Of a DNA stretch of 64,000 nucleotides, positions 1 through 9,902 are shown in pieces. The stretch is from NCBI RefSeq assembly GCF_900187015.1, contig NZ_LT906479.1, positions 930,001-994,000 on the forward strand. The letters are read 5' to 3'. Positions within the stretch are counted from its first letter, which is position 1, and the number at the start of each line of letters is the position of its first letter. A program made the translations under genes and the position numbers. Source of the stretch: Serratia ficaria (GTDB lineage Bacteria; Pseudomonadota; Gammaproteobacteria; Enterobacterales; Enterobacteriaceae). Below the pieces are notes generated by a model. The model was not told where the DNA came from, searched no databases, and saw only the letters and a program-made list of their open reading frames with translations.

Positions 1-36
1 TTGTGGGATGATTGGTCGGTTTTTCAGGGGGCGGAG

Positions 37-357
37 ATGGGAAAACTTACGCTGCTATTGCTGGCATTGCTCGGTTGGTTACAGTATTCACTGTGGCTGG
101 GCAAAAATGGTATTCACGATTACGTGCGGGTCAATGAAGACGTTGCGGTCCAACAGGGCAACAATGCCAAATTGAAAGCGCGTAACGATCAGCTGTTTGC
201 CGAAATCGATGATTTGAACGGTGGTCAGGAAGCGATCGAAGAACGTGCGCGTAATGAACTGGGCATGATCAAGCCCGGTGAGACTTTCTATCGTCTGGTT
301 CCCGACCAATCCAGACGCAACGCGGCGTCCTCCTCGCAAAATAACGTACAAAAGTAA
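37..357 (+). CDS. ftsB: Cell division protein FtsB
   Basis: Small bitopic inner-membrane protein of the divisome that forms the FtsQ-FtsL-FtsB complex and links early and late division proteins. The 106-residue product has one N-terminal membrane segment (about residues 3-21), then a periplasmic coiled coil and the conserved stretch [15 protein letters not shown] near the C terminus, as in E. coli FtsB. The start is placed at the ATG at 37 because the family begins MGKL; an upstream in-frame TTG at position 1 would add 12 unrelated residues. It lies 3 bp before ispD, the usual enterobacterial order. Confidence 0.96.
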   Translation: MGKLTLLLLALLGWLQYSLWLGKNGIHDYVRVNEDVAVQQGNNAKLKARNDQLFAEIDDLNGGQEAIEERARNELGMIKPGETFYRLVPDQSRRNAASSSQNNVQK

Positions 358-360
358 CGC

Positions 361-1068
361 ATGAATCACTCCGCAGGAACCTTTCCATCGGTGATTGCCG
401 TCCTGCCCGCTGCCGGTGTCGGCAGCCGCATGCAGGCCGATTGTCCGAAGCAGTATCTCACCATCGGCCGGCACAGCATTCTTGAACACGCTATCCATGC
501 GTTGCTGCGCCATCCGCGCATTCAGCGGGTGATTGTGGCCATTGGCCCCGACGACGACCAGTTCGCCCAACTGCCTATCGCTCAGGATCCCCGGGTGAGC
601 GTGGCTATCGGCGGCCGGCAGCGCGCCGACTCGGTGATGGCCGGGCTGCGGCTGGCCGGCGACGTGGAGTGGGTGCTGGTGCATGACGCCGCGCGCCCCT
701 GCCTGCATGCCGACGATCTCGAGCGCCTGCTGGCGATCACCGAACACAGCAAGGTCGGCGGCATTCTCGCCGCGCCGGTGCGCGATACCATGAAGCGCGC
801 CGAACCCGGCCAAAACGCCATTTCCCACACCGTCGAGCGCCAGGATCTGTGGCATGCGCTGACGCCGCAGCTGTTCCCGCTGGCGTTGCTCAAGCAGTGC
901 CTGCAGCGCGCGCTGGACGAAGGCGCGAGCGTCACCGACGAGGCCTCGGCGCTGGAACACTGCGGTTATCATCCGCTGTTGGTGAATGGGCGTGCAGACA
1001 ATATTAAAGTGACGCGGCCGGAAGATCTGGCGCTGGCGGCGTTCTATTTGACTCAGTTGGACAATTAA
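361..1068 (+). CDS. ispD: 2-C-methyl-D-erythritol 4-phosphate cytidylyltransferase
   Basis: Third step of the MEP isoprenoid pathway: joins CTP and methylerythritol 4-phosphate to give CDP-methylerythritol and pyrophosphate in the cytosol. The 235 residues match the family length. The N terminus carries the glycine-rich CTP-binding loop [10 protein letters not shown] (about residues 14-23), and [10 protein letters not shown] is the conserved metal/nucleotide motif near residue 105. The gene starts 3 bp after ftsB and is followed after 10 bp by ispF, the next-but-one enzyme of the pathway, so the genes are probably co-transcribed. Confidence 0.97.
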   Translation: MNHSAGTFPSVIAVLPAAGVGSRMQADCPKQYLTIGRHSILEHAIHALLRHPRIQRVIVAIGPDDDQFAQLPIAQDPRVSVAIGGRQRADSVMAGLRLAGDVEWVLVHDAARPCLHADDLERLLAITEHSKVGGILAAPVRDTMKRAEPGQNAISHTVERQDLWHALTPQLFPLALLKQCLQRALDEGASVTDEASALEHCGYHPLLVNGRADNIKVTRPEDLALAAFYLTQLDN

Positions 1069-1078
1069 GGAGCGCATC

Positions 1079-1552
1079 ATGCGTATCGGTCACGGTTTTG
1101 ACGTACATAAATTCGGCGGCGAAGGGCCGCTGGTGATCGGTGGCGTTCGCATCCCTTATGAAAAAGGTTTGCTGGCCCACTCCGACGGCGACGTCGCTTT
1201 GCATGCGGCGACCGATGCCCTGCTGGGCGCCGCGGCGCTGGGGGACATCGGCAAGCTGTTCCCGGATACCGATCCCGCATTCAAGGGCGCCGACAGCCGC
1301 GAACTGCTGCGTGAAGCCTGGAAACGCATCCGCGCCAAGGGCTACCGCCTGGGTAACCTGGACATCACCCTTATCGCGCAGGCGCCGAAGATGGCGCCGC
1401 ACATTCCGCAGATGCGCATTTTCCTGGCGGAAGACCTGCAGTGCCATATGGACGACGTTAACGTCAAGGCCACCACCACCGAACAGCTCGGTTTCACCGG
1501 GCGCGGCGAGGGCATTGCCTGCGAAGCGGTTGCCTTGCTGATCAAGGAATAA
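1079..1552 (+). CDS. ispF: 2-C-methyl-D-erythritol 2,4-cyclodiphosphate synthase
   Basis: Cyclises CDP-ME 2-phosphate to MEcPP with release of CMP in the MEP pathway. The product has 157 residues. It begins [12 protein letters not shown], in which Asp8 and His10 are the zinc ligands of the family, and continues with the conserved segment around [11 protein letters not shown] that supplies the third ligand. [18 protein letters not shown] near the C terminus is also typical. A GGAG ribosome-binding site lies 7 bp upstream. truD starts only 4 bp after the stop. Confidence 0.97.
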   Translation: MRIGHGFDVHKFGGEGPLVIGGVRIPYEKGLLAHSDGDVALHAATDALLGAAALGDIGKLFPDTDPAFKGADSRELLREAWKRIRAKGYRLGNLDITLIAQAPKMAPHIPQMRIFLAEDLQCHMDDVNVKATTTEQLGFTGRGEGIACEAVALLIKE

Positions 1553-1556
1553 GCGC

Positions 1557-2603
1557 ATGGATATGGCTAACCTGACCTGGCTGCACGGCCGGCCGCAGAG
1601 CACCGGGGTGCTGAAAGCGGATCCGGAAGACTTCGTGGTGGTGGAAGACCTGGGCTTTGCGCCGGACGGCGAAGGCGAACACGTGCTGGTGAACATCCGC
1701 AAAAACGGCTGCAACACCCAGTTCGTGGCCGATTATCTGGCGCGCTTCGCCGGCATCCATGCCCGTTCCGTCAGCTATGCGGGGCTGAAAGATCGCCACG
1801 CGGTGACCGAACAGTGGTTCTGCCTGCACCTGCCGGGCAAGGAAACGCCTGATTTCTCACAGTTTGCGCTGGAAGGCTGCGAGGTACTGTCCTGTGCCCG
1901 CCACCTGCGCAAAATGCGCATCGGCACGCTGAAGGGCAATGCCTTTACCCTGGTGCTGCGCCAGATCTCCGACCGCGATGACGTTGAGCGGCGCTTGCAG
2001 GCGATCGCCGCCAACGGCGTGCCTAACTACTTCGGCAGCCAGCGTTTCGGCCGCGGCGGCAATAACCTGGTGATGGCTCGCCGCTGGGCGAATGACGAGA
2101 TCCGCGTCAAGGAGCGCAGCAAGCGCAGCTTCTACCTCTCCGCCAGCCGCAGCGCGTTGTTCAATCAGACGGCCAGCCGGCGTTTGGCCGACGGCCTGCA
2201 GCGCACCGTGCTGGAGGGCGATGCCCTGCAGCTCAGCGGCCGCGGCAGCTGGTTCGTCGCCAAGGCGGAAGAACTGGACGGGTTGCAGCTGCGCCTGGAT
2301 GCCGGCGAGCTGAACGTCACCGCCCCGTTGCCGGGGGACGGCGAACCGGGCACCGCCGGTGAAGCGTTGAAATTTGAACAACAATGCTTGGCGGAGCAGC
2401 CGGAATTGCTTACGCTTTTAAAGCGCGAGCGCGTTGAACCCGCTCGTCGGGCCCTGCTGTTGCAGCCGCAAAATATGCTGTGGAACTGGTGGGATGATGT
2501 CACCGTTGAACTGCGCTTCTGGTTGCCGGCAGGCAGCTTCGCCACCAGCGTCGTTCGCGAAATCATGCAGCAGGATAACAGTGATGCGGATATTGCTGAG
2601 TAA
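1557..2603 (+). CDS. truD: tRNA pseudouridine(13) synthase TruD
   Basis: Makes pseudouridine at position 13 of tRNA-Glu. The 348 residues include the motif [14 protein letters not shown], whose Asp (about residue 79) is the catalytic residue, and [16 protein letters not shown], a family signature. The ATG at 1557 was chosen; the ATG at 1563 is an alternative two codons in. The last 20 bases overlap surE, the arrangement seen in other enterobacteria, so translation of the two is probably coupled. Confidence 0.95.
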   Translation: MDMANLTWLHGRPQSTGVLKADPEDFVVVEDLGFAPDGEGEHVLVNIRKNGCNTQFVADYLARFAGIHARSVSYAGLKDRHAVTEQWFCLHLPGKETPDFSQFALEGCEVLSCARHLRKMRIGTLKGNAFTLVLRQISDRDDVERRLQAIAANGVPNYFGSQRFGRGGNNLVMARRWANDEIRVKERSKRSFYLSASRSALFNQTASRRLADGLQRTVLEGDALQLSGRGSWFVAKAEELDGLQLRLDAGELNVTAPLPGDGEPGTAGEALKFEQQCLAEQPELLTLLKRERVEPARRALLLQPQNMLWNWWDDVTVELRFWLPAGSFATSVVREIMQQDNSDADIAE

Positions 2604-3345
2604 CGATGACGGCGTTACCGCCCCGGGCATTCAGGTGCTGGCGGCGGCGCTGCGGGAGTTTGCCGAGGTGCAGGTGGTGGCGCCGGATCGCAATCGCAGC
2701 GGCTCCTCCAATGCGCTGACGCTGGAGTCGCCGCTGCGCACCCTGACGCTGGCCAACGGCGACATTGCGGTGCAGCAGGGAACGCCGACCGACTGCGTAT
2801 ACCTGGGCGTCAACGCGCTGATGCGCCCGGCGCCGGATATCGTGGTGGCCGGCATCAACGCGGGGCCGAACCTTGGCGATGACGTGATCTATTCCGGCAC
2901 CGTGGCGGCCGCCATGGAGGGCCGCCACCTTGGCCTGCCCGCGCTGGCGGTGTCGCTGAACGGCCACCAGCACTACGCGACCGCGGCCGTGGTTACCTGC
3001 CGCATACTGCGAGCGTTGCAGCGCGAACCGCTGCGCACCGGAAAAATCCTGAATATCAACGTGCCGGATTTACCGCTGGATCAGATCAAGGGCCTGCGGG
3101 TGACCCGCTGCGGCAGCCGGCATCCGGCCGACAAGGTTTTTTGTCAGCAGGATCCGCGCGGGCAAAATCTCTATTGGATCGGGCCGCCGGGTGATAAGTT
3201 TGATGCCGGGCCGGATACTGACTTTGCGGCGGTGGAGCAGGGCTATGTGGCGATCACGCCGCTGCAGGTGGATTTGACCGCCTACGCCGCCCTGGAAGTG
3301 GTACAAACGTGGTTAACCAAAGCAGAGGTTAGCGGGGAATGGTGA
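2584..3345 (+). CDS. surE: 5'/3'-nucleotidase SurE
   Basis: Stationary-phase survival protein that dephosphorylates nucleoside monophosphates and short polyphosphates. The 253-residue product starts [11 protein letters not shown]; Asp8 and Asp9 are metal ligands, and Ser/Asn residues of the loop near residues 39-41 and GINAGPNLG (about residues 92-100) complete the site. The frame stays open further upstream, but that part lies inside truD and does not resemble the family, so the ATG at 2584 is used. It overlaps pcm by 7 bp. Confidence 0.96.
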   Translation: MRILLSNDDGVTAPGIQVLAAALREFAEVQVVAPDRNRSGSSNALTLESPLRTLTLANGDIAVQQGTPTDCVYLGVNALMRPAPDIVVAGINAGPNLGDDVIYSGTVAAAMEGRHLGLPALAVSLNGHQHYATAAVVTCRILRALQREPLRTGKILNINVPDLPLDQIKGLRVTRCGSRHPADKVFCQQDPRGQNLYWIGPPGDKFDAGPDTDFAAVEQGYVAITPLQVDLTAYAALEVVQTWLTKAEVSGEW

Positions 3346-3965
3346 ACAAGCGCATGCAAACATTGCTGACGCAGCTGCGTCAGCAGGGGATCCGGGACGA
3401 GCGATTGCTGCAGGCGATCGAGGCGGTGCCGCGCGAGCGCTTTGTTGACGAGGCGCTCGATCACAAGGCCTATGAAAACACCGCGCTGCCAATTGGCTCG
3501 GGCCAAACCATTTCCCAGCCTTATATGGTGGCGCGCATGACCGAGCTGTTGAACCTGACGCCTACCTCAAGGGTGTTGGAGATCGGCACCGGCTCCGGCT
3601 ATCAAACCGCCATTCTGGCGCACCTGGTTCAGCACGTTTGCTCCGTCGAACGCATCAAGGGCCTGCAATGGCAGGCCAAACGCCGGCTGAAACAGCTCGA
3701 TCTGCATAACGTTTCCACCCGTCACGGCGATGGCTGGCAGGGTTGGGCGTCGCGCGGTCCGTTCGATGCGATTATCGTCACCGCCGCGCCGCCGGAAATT
3801 CCGCAGGCGCTGATGGAGCAGTTGGACGACGGCGGCATACTGGTGTTGCCGGTGGGCGAACAGGCCCAAACTCTCAAACGCATCCAGCGCCATGGCCATG
3901 AGTTCGCCATCGACGCCGTCGAGGCGGTGCGTTTTGTGCCGCTGGTGAAAGGCGAACTGGCCTAG
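3339..3965 (+). CDS. pcm: Protein-L-isoaspartate O-methyltransferase
   Basis: Repairs isoaspartyl residues in ageing proteins using S-adenosylmethionine. The 208-residue protein has the SAM-binding motif [13 protein letters not shown] (about residues 79-91), the family signature ISQPYMVA and the C-terminal [12 protein letters not shown]. It overlaps surE by 7 bp. The cluster surE-pcm-nlpD-rpoS is the conserved stationary-phase block of enterobacteria. Confidence 0.97.
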   Translation: MVNKRMQTLLTQLRQQGIRDERLLQAIEAVPRERFVDEALDHKAYENTALPIGSGQTISQPYMVARMTELLNLTPTSRVLEIGTGSGYQTAILAHLVQHVCSVERIKGLQWQAKRRLKQLDLHNVSTRHGDGWQGWASRGPFDAIIVTAAPPEIPQALMEQLDDGGILVLPVGEQAQTLKRIQRHGHEFAIDAVEAVRFVPLVKGELA

Positions 3966-4273
3966 CGATTGTCTGATTTTTCAGCCGGCCGTGAAATCTG
4001 TTGCACTTTCATAACGTCTGGATAAGGTTTTATTGTTTCAATAAGACTAATTTTCAATACAATTGCCTTTCTGCGTAGTTGTCTTATGGTGCGGCAGCGC
4101 TAATGTGGTTAGCATTGGCGCGCTGTTTTGATGCTCCGGCGGGAGATTACCTGGCGTTCAGGGATCGGCCGGGGGCGCCTTTTCATCGCGGAAACTGAGA
4201 GAGCGGTAAAAGCTCAGCTACGATGTAAAGGGAATTTTGGATATATCGCTGATATTGCTGTCATGGGGGAAGC
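3966..4273. other. Intergenic region between pcm and nlpD
   Basis: This 308-bp stretch has no credible reading frame. It is AT-richer than its surroundings in the first half. It ends with a GGGGGA ribosome-binding site just before the nlpD start. It should hold the nlpD promoter, but I could not pick one hexamer pair with confidence. Confidence 0.5.
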
Positions 4274-5284
4274 ATGAGCACGGGAAGCCCAATGATTACT
4301 TTACGCCGGGTTGCGGTGTGTACGATGGTAAGTTTGTGGTTGGCGGGTTGTACGAATGATGCGTCGACATCAGCCCCTATCAGTAGCGTGGGCGGTGGCG
4401 GTGGGGCCGCTGCATCCGGCAATGCCGGCGCGCAGCAGGGCAGCCCTGAGGGCCGCATCGTCTACAACCGCAGTTACGAGTCGATCCCCAAAGGGAGCTA
4501 TAACGGCAACACCTATACGGTAAAACGCGGCGACACGCTGTTTTACATCGCCTGGATCACCGGCAATGATTTCCGCGATCTGGCGCAGCGCAACAATATT
4601 CCCGAGCCTTACAGCCTGAATGTTGGCCAAAGCATTCAACTTGGTAATGGGTCTGCCAATGGAAACGGCGGCATGCTGGCGGCAACCGACGCCACCAAAG
4701 GGGGCGTTCCTCAGCCGCCGTCCAGCACCCAGATACAAACGGCAACGGTTGATTCTCCATCAACTAACGCGTATTCTGATAATTCGGGTAAACAGAATGT
4801 AGGTAAGATGTTACCTGCAGCAGGAACCGCAGCGGTTGGGACCGCGGCAGCGCCTGTTACCGCCCCGGCAGCGGCTCCGCCAGTGAGCAGCACCGTCAGC
4901 AACAGCGCTCCGGTAAGTGCCTGGAGATGGCCGACTGACGGCAAGATTATCGATAACTTTTCCTCATCAGAAGGTGGGAACAAGGGGGTCGATATCGCCG
5001 GTTCCCGTGGGCAGTCTATCTTCGCTACCGCCGATGGCCGCGTAGTGTATGCAGGCAACGCCTTACGGGGTTACGGTAATCTAATCATCATCAAACACAA
5101 TGATGATTACCTGAGCGCCTACGCTCACAACGACACAATGCTGGTCCGGGAACAACAAGAAGTGAAGGCGGGTCAAAAAATAGCCACCATGGGTAGCACC
5201 GGAACCAGTTCAGTACGTTTGCATTTTGAAATTCGTTACAAGGGGAAATCCGTAAACCCGCTGCGTTATCTTCCGCAGCGATAG
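4274..5284 (+). CDS. nlpD: Murein hydrolase activator lipoprotein NlpD
   Basis: Outer-membrane lipoprotein that activates the amidase AmiC during cell separation. The 336-residue precursor has a lipoprotein signal peptide ending LAGC (Cys26 is lipidated), a LysM domain (about residues 78-122), a low-complexity Ala/Pro/Thr linker, and a C-terminal M23/LytM domain (about residues 230-333). The domain is degenerate: the first zinc His of active M23 peptidases is Asn in [10 protein letters not shown], as expected for an activator and not a peptidase. By analogy with E. coli, the main rpoS promoter and much of the long rpoS leader should lie inside this gene. Confidence 0.95.
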   Translation: MSTGSPMITLRRVAVCTMVSLWLAGCTNDASTSAPISSVGGGGGAAASGNAGAQQGSPEGRIVYNRSYESIPKGSYNGNTYTVKRGDTLFYIAWITGNDFRDLAQRNNIPEPYSLNVGQSIQLGNGSANGNGGMLAATDATKGGVPQPPSSTQIQTATVDSPSTNAYSDNSGKQNVGKMLPAAGTAAVGTAAAPVTAPAAAPPVSSTVSNSAPVSAWRWPTDGKIIDNFSSSEGGNKGVDIAGSRGQSIFATADGRVVYAGNALRGYGNLIIIKHNDDYLSAYAHNDTMLVREQQEVKAGQKIATMGSTGTSSVRLHFEIRYKGKSVNPLRYLPQR

Positions 5285-5337
5285 ATTGGGCAGAATACGC
5301 TGTATTCTGCTCGCGGTATCACGGGTAGGAGCAGCTT

Positions 5338-6336
5338 ATGAGCCAAAATACGCTGAAAGTTAACGAGTTACATGATGATGCGGACTTCGACGAGAATGGA
5401 ACTGAAGCTGAGTCGTTCGACGAAAAAGCGCTGGTAGAAGAAGAGACCAGCGAGAATGATTTAGCGGAAGAAGAGCTGTTGTCTCAAGGCGTTACCCAAC
5501 GCGTATTGGATGCGACGCAGCTCTATCTGGGTGAGATCGGTTATTCGCCCCTGCTTACCGCAGAAGAAGAAGTCTATTTTGCGCGGCGTGCTCTGCGCGG
5601 TGACGTGCCGTCCCGCCGCCGCATGATCGAAAGCAACCTGCGGCTGGTGGTGAAAATCGCCCGCCGCTACAGCAACCGCGGCCTGGCGCTGCTGGATCTG
5701 ATTGAAGAGGGCAACCTCGGCCTGATCCGCGCAGTGGAAAAGTTTGACCCGGAACGCGGTTTCCGTTTCTCCACCTACGCAACCTGGTGGATCCGCCAGA
5801 CGATTGAACGGGCGATTATGAATCAAACCCGTACCATTCGATTGCCGATCCATATCGTCAAAGAACTGAATGTCTATCTGCGCACCGCGCGCGAGCTTTC
5901 TCACAAACTGGATCATGAACCGAGCGCTGAAGAGATTGCCGAGCAACTCGACAAGCCGGTTGATGACGTCAGCCGCATGTTGCGCCTGAATGAGCGCATT
6001 ACCTCGGTCGACACCCCGCTGGGCGGCGATTCTGAGAAAGCGCTGCTGGATATTCTGGCCGACGAGAAAGACAACGGGCCTGAAGACACCACGCAAGACG
6101 ATGATATGAAACAAAGCATCGTCAAGTGGCTGTTTGAACTGAACGCCAAGCAGCGTGAAGTGTTGGCGCGCCGTTTCGGCCTGTTGGGCTACGAAGCGGC
6201 GACGTTGGAAGACGTGGGCCGGGAGATAGGCCTGACGCGTGAACGCGTCCGTCAGATTCAGGTAGAAGGTTTGCGCCGCCTGCGCGAAATTCTGCAGATG
6301 CAGGGCCTGAGCATCGAGGCGCTGTTCCGCGAGTAA
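5338..6336 (+). CDS. rpoS: RNA polymerase sigma factor RpoS (sigma-38)
   Basis: Master sigma factor of stationary phase and general stress. The 332 residues (E. coli 330) contain region 1.2 ([19 protein letters not shown]), region 2 with [21 protein letters not shown] for -10 recognition, region 3, and region 4.2 with the helix-turn-helix [20 protein letters not shown]. It follows nlpD by 53 bp. The frame is intact, which is worth stating because rpoS is often mutated in laboratory strains. It ends convergently with mutS across a shared terminator. Confidence 0.98.
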   Translation: MSQNTLKVNELHDDADFDENGTEAESFDEKALVEEETSENDLAEEELLSQGVTQRVLDATQLYLGEIGYSPLLTAEEEVYFARRALRGDVPSRRRMIESNLRLVVKIARRYSNRGLALLDLIEEGNLGLIRAVEKFDPERGFRFSTYATWWIRQTIERAIMNQTRTIRLPIHIVKELNVYLRTARELSHKLDHEPSAEEIAEQLDKPVDDVSRMLRLNERITSVDTPLGGDSEKALLDILADEKDNGPEDTTQDDDMKQSIVKWLFELNAKQREVLARRFGLLGYEAATLEDVGREIGLTRERVRQIQVEGLRRLREILQMQGLSIEALFRE

Positions 6337-6361
6337 CGTCGGCGATTTGACCGCATCAAAT

Positions 6362-6390
6362 AAAAACGGTGAGCATTGCTCACCGTTTTT
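6362..6390. terminator. Bidirectional terminator between rpoS and mutS
   Basis: A 13-bp perfect inverted repeat, AAAAACGGTGAGC / GCTCACCGTTTTT, with a 3-base loop. Runs of A and T at the two ends make it usable on both strands, fitting the convergent genes. Confidence 0.9.
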
Positions 6391-6413
6391 TTATGCCTGA
6401 CATTCACGGCCCG

Positions 6414-8975
6414 CTACAGCATGTTCTTCAGCCGATAGATCCATTCCAGCGCCTGACGCGGCGACAGGGAGTCCGGATCCAGCGTCTCCAGCGCTTCTAC
6501 CGCCGGTGAAGTTTCCTCATTCAGCAGCGTCATCTGGGTCGCGTCGACGGTGCCGGCGGCGGTGTGATTGGAGAGCGACTCCAATTCCCGCAGCTTTTGG
6601 CGCGCGCGTTTGATCACGTCGCGCGGCACGCCGGCCAGCGCGGCGACCGCCAGGCCATAGCTTTTGCTCGCCGCGCCGTCCTGGACGCTGTGCATAAAGG
6701 CGATGGTGTCGCCGTGCTCCAACGCATCCAGATGCACGTTGACCACGCCTTCCATTTTCTCCGGCAGGGTGGTCAGCTCGAAGTAGTGGGTGGCGAACAG
6801 CGTCATGGCCTTGATGCGGCTGGCCAGGTTTTCAGCGCAGGCCCAGGCCAGCGACAAACCGTCGTAGGTGGAGGTGCCGCGGCCGATTTCGTCCATCAAT
6901 ACCAGGCTGTGCTCGGTGGCGTTGTGCAGGATATTGGCGGTCTCGGTCATTTCCACCATAAAGGTGGAGCGGCCGGAGGCCAGGTCGTCCGCCGCGCCGA
7001 CGCGGGTAAAGATGCGGTCTACCGGGCCGATGCTGGCCTTGGCGGCCGGCACGTAGCTGCCGATGTGCGCCATCAGCACAATCAAGGCCGTTTGGCGCAT
7101 ATAGGTGCTCTTGCCGCCCATGTTTGGGCCGGTGATGATCAGCATGCGGCGCTGCGGCGACAGCGACAGCGGGTTGGAGATGAAGGGTTCGCTCAGCACC
7201 TGTTCCACCACCGGGTGGCGGCCTTCGGCGATGCGGATGCCCGGCTGCTCGCTCATGGTCGGACAGGCGTAATTCAGGGTGTCGGCGCGCTCGGCCAGGT
7301 TGGCCAGCACGTCCAGTTCGGCCAGGGCGGCGGCGCTTTGCTGCAGCTCCGCCAGGTGCGGCAGTAGCAGATCAAACAGCTCGTCGTACAGGCCTTTTTC
7401 GATCGCCAGCGCCTTGCCTTTGGAGGTCAGAACCTTGTCTTCATACTCTTTCAGCTCGGGAATAATATAACGCTCGGCGTTTTTCAGCGTTTGGCGGCGA
7501 ACGTAGTGAATCGGCACCAGATGGCTCTGGCCGCGGCTGACCTGAATATAGTAGCCGTGCACGCCGTTGAAGCCGACCTTCAGGGTATCCAGCCCCAGCT
7601 TTTCGCGTTCGCGGATTTCCAGCCGATCCAGATAGTCGCTGGCGCCGTCCGCCAGCGCGCGCCATTCGTCCAGCTCGCTGTTGTAGCCTGGGGCGATGAC
7701 GCCGCCGTCACGTACCAGCACCGGCGGGGCTTCGACCATCGCGCGCTCCAGCAGATCCAGCAGCTCGTCAAATTGGCCGACCTGAGACAGCAAATGCTGC
7801 ACGTGCGGCGTTTGCACGTTTTGCAGCAGCTGCCTTATGTCCGGCAACTGCTGGAAGGCGTGGCGCATGCGCGCCAGATCGCGCGGGCGAGCGGTGCGCA
7901 ACGCCAGGCGCGCCAGAATGCGTTCCTGATCGCCCACCTGGCGCAGCGAAGGCTGCAGGTCGCCATACAGATCCTGCAGCGCGCCTATCGCCTGCTGGCG
8001 ATCGTTCAGCACCTTGATATCGCGGGTCGGCATGTGCAGCCAGCGTTTCAGCATGCGGCTGCCCATCGGCGTTACGGTGCGGTCGAGGATCGCCGCCAGG
8101 GTATTTTCACTGCCGCCGGACAGGCTTTGGGTGAGTTCCAGGTTGCGGCGGGTGGCGGCGTCCATGATGATGCCGTCCTGCTGCCGTTCCATGGTGATGC
8201 CGCGAATATGCGGCAGCGAGGTGCGTTGGGTATCCTTGACGTACTGCAGCAGGCAGCCGGCGGCGCGCAGCGCCTGATGCGATTGCTCTACGCCGAACCC
8301 GGTCAGATCGCGGGTGCCGAACTGCAGGTTGAGCTGCTGGCGCGCGGTCTCGAGCTCAAACTCCCACAGCGGCCGGCGGCGCAGGCCGTGGCGCTGTTCG
8401 ATCAGCGCCATCTGTTCGAAGGTTTCCGGATAGAGCAGTTCGGCCGGATTGGTGCGCTGCAGCTCGGCGGCCATGGTTTCAACATCCTGCGGCTCGGCGA
8501 CGCGGAAGCGGCCGGAGCTGACGTCCAGCGTGGCGTAGCCGAAGCCGCGCGCATCCTGCCAGATCGCCGCCAGCAGATTGTCCTGGCGCTCCTGCAGCAG
8601 TGCTTCATCGGTAATGGTGCCGGGGGTGACGATGCGCACCACCTTGCGTTCGACCGGCCCCTTGCTGGTGGCCGGATCGCCGATCTGTTCGCAGAGGGCG
8701 ACGGATTCGCCGAGCTGCACCAGCTTGGCCAGGTAGTTTTCCACCGCATGATGGGGCACGCCGGCCATCGGTATCGGTTCACCCGCCGAGGCGCCGCGCT
8801 TGGTCAACGAGATATCCAGCAGTTGGGACGCGCGTTTGGCGTCGTCATAAAACAGCTCGTAGAAGTCGCCCATGCGGTAAAACAGCAGGATTTCGGGGTG
8901 CTGCGCCTTGAGGCGCAGGTACTGCTGCATCATCGGCGTGTGGCTGGTGAAATCCTTGTCAATAGACTCTTTCAT
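6414..8975 (-). CDS. mutS: DNA mismatch repair protein MutS
   Basis: Recognises mismatches and small loops and recruits MutL. The 853-residue product equals the E. coli length. The N-terminal mismatch-binding domain holds the Phe-X-Glu wedge in RMGDFYELF; the ATPase carries Walker [10 protein letters not shown] (about residues 614-622), Walker [13 protein letters not shown] and the signature [13 protein letters not shown]. The frame stays open 49 codons further upstream, but family members begin near [17 protein letters not shown], so the ATG at 8973-8975 is used. The gene is intact, so no mutator phenotype is predicted. Confidence 0.97.
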   Translation of the reverse strand: MKESIDKDFTSHTPMMQQYLRLKAQHPEILLFYRMGDFYELFYDDAKRASQLLDISLTKRGASAGEPIPMAGVPHHAVENYLAKLVQLGESVALCEQIGDPATSKGPVERKVVRIVTPGTITDEALLQERQDNLLAAIWQDARGFGYATLDVSSGRFRVAEPQDVETMAAELQRTNPAELLYPETFEQMALIEQRHGLRRRPLWEFELETARQQLNLQFGTRDLTGFGVEQSHQALRAAGCLLQYVKDTQRTSLPHIRGITMERQQDGIIMDAATRRNLELTQSLSGGSENTLAAILDRTVTPMGSRMLKRWLHMPTRDIKVLNDRQQAIGALQDLYGDLQPSLRQVGDQERILARLALRTARPRDLARMRHAFQQLPDIRQLLQNVQTPHVQHLLSQVGQFDELLDLLERAMVEAPPVLVRDGGVIAPGYNSELDEWRALADGASDYLDRLEIREREKLGLDTLKVGFNGVHGYYIQVSRGQSHLVPIHYVRRQTLKNAERYIIPELKEYEDKVLTSKGKALAIEKGLYDELFDLLLPHLAELQQSAAALAELDVLANLAERADTLNYACPTMSEQPGIRIAEGRHPVVEQVLSEPFISNPLSLSPQRRMLIITGPNMGGKSTYMRQTALIVLMAHIGSYVPAAKASIGPVDRIFTRVGAADDLASGRSTFMVEMTETANILHNATEHSLVLMDEIGRGTSTYDGLSLAWACAENLASRIKAMTLFATHYFELTTLPEKMEGVVNVHLDALEHGDTIAFMHSVQDGAASKSYGLAVAALAGVPRDVIKRARQKLRELESLSNHTAAGTVDATQMTLLNEETSPAVEALETLDPDSLSPRQALEWIYRLKNML

Positions 8976-9902
8976 ATTGATTTTACTCGTTCTATAAGTC
9001 TTTTGTGTACTCAGGCGGCCCCGCCGGCCCCCTGCAAAAGGGATCCGCTTAGGGTGGCCCGCCTGTGGGCGAATGCATGAAAATGCGCTCAATCGGCCGA
9101 TGGCCCTCAACAGGCGCTCCACCGATTCAATTCAGACAGAAAACCGTATCTTATCACCGACAACCGCAGCGATTCATCCGTCGGTTGCGGTGGCGGCGTT
9201 CAGAGATGCCGAGTCCGCAAGCGTCATCATCAGGAAAACGTTCTGCCGAGGTTATCAGATCGGCGGCGAGCGATGCGTCCGATTTTTTCAGTATTCGCCA
9301 GGCACGCGATGCGCGCCGCAATTCTGCCCGGGCGGCAACCAGAAGGAAGCGTAATACAACCCGGCGGAAAGCCCATCGGCCAGCGCTGAAGGTGATGCGG
9401 ATCACAGAGACGAATTGGGGAGAAAGCTCGGGGCGGCGCCGCTTTAATTTCTGCTGGTAACCATTTTATTTCTCTTGTAGTCTCACTGACGAATGATTTT
9501 TATACAAGGAAAGGTTAGGGCAATTGATATATTTCACCGGCTCAGGGCGATCCGACGGGCAGATCTTGTTCGGTAGCGCGGAGCAGAGAAACGTAACGGG
9601 GCGGATAGAATACCAACCATGGCTACACATCAAAATCCCGTTTTTAGGCCAGGCGCAGCGGATTGGGCGAATCATCAAAGCTTCATTAAGCGCATGCATA
9701 CTTGGTTGAATACATAGAGGATTGTGTCAATTCATTCGGTTGGTTGTGATTAAACAGGCTAAATGGATGCGCGGTGCGCGCCGGCGATACTGTTGTAACT
9801 GATTGATTTTTTTATAGGCATATTGCTGAAAAACACACAGCAGAAAGTATGTTTATGCACACAGTCATGTACTTATCAACGGTTTGCCAAAGGACGCATT
9901 AC
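8976..9902. other. Gene-free boundary region between mutS and the T6SS island
   Basis: About 927 bp with only short overlapping frames on both strands (for example 9073-9354 plus and 9466-9699 minus) that show no family resemblance and no good start signals. The base composition turns AT-richer after about 9470. It must contain the mutS promoter and the promoter of the DUF2169 gene; a ribosome-binding site (AAAGGAC) is visible at 9889-9895. No tRNA, terminal repeat or transposase remnant was seen. Confidence 0.5.

Noticed and set aside
7491..9080. 529-codon plus-strand frame opposite mutS
   Set aside because: Antisense shadow of a highly conserved gene; the product is Gln/Ala/His-rich with no domain.
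9073..9460. Overlapping plus-strand frames after mutS
   Set aside because: Two frames compete over the same bases, neither has a start signal, and neither resembles a protein family.
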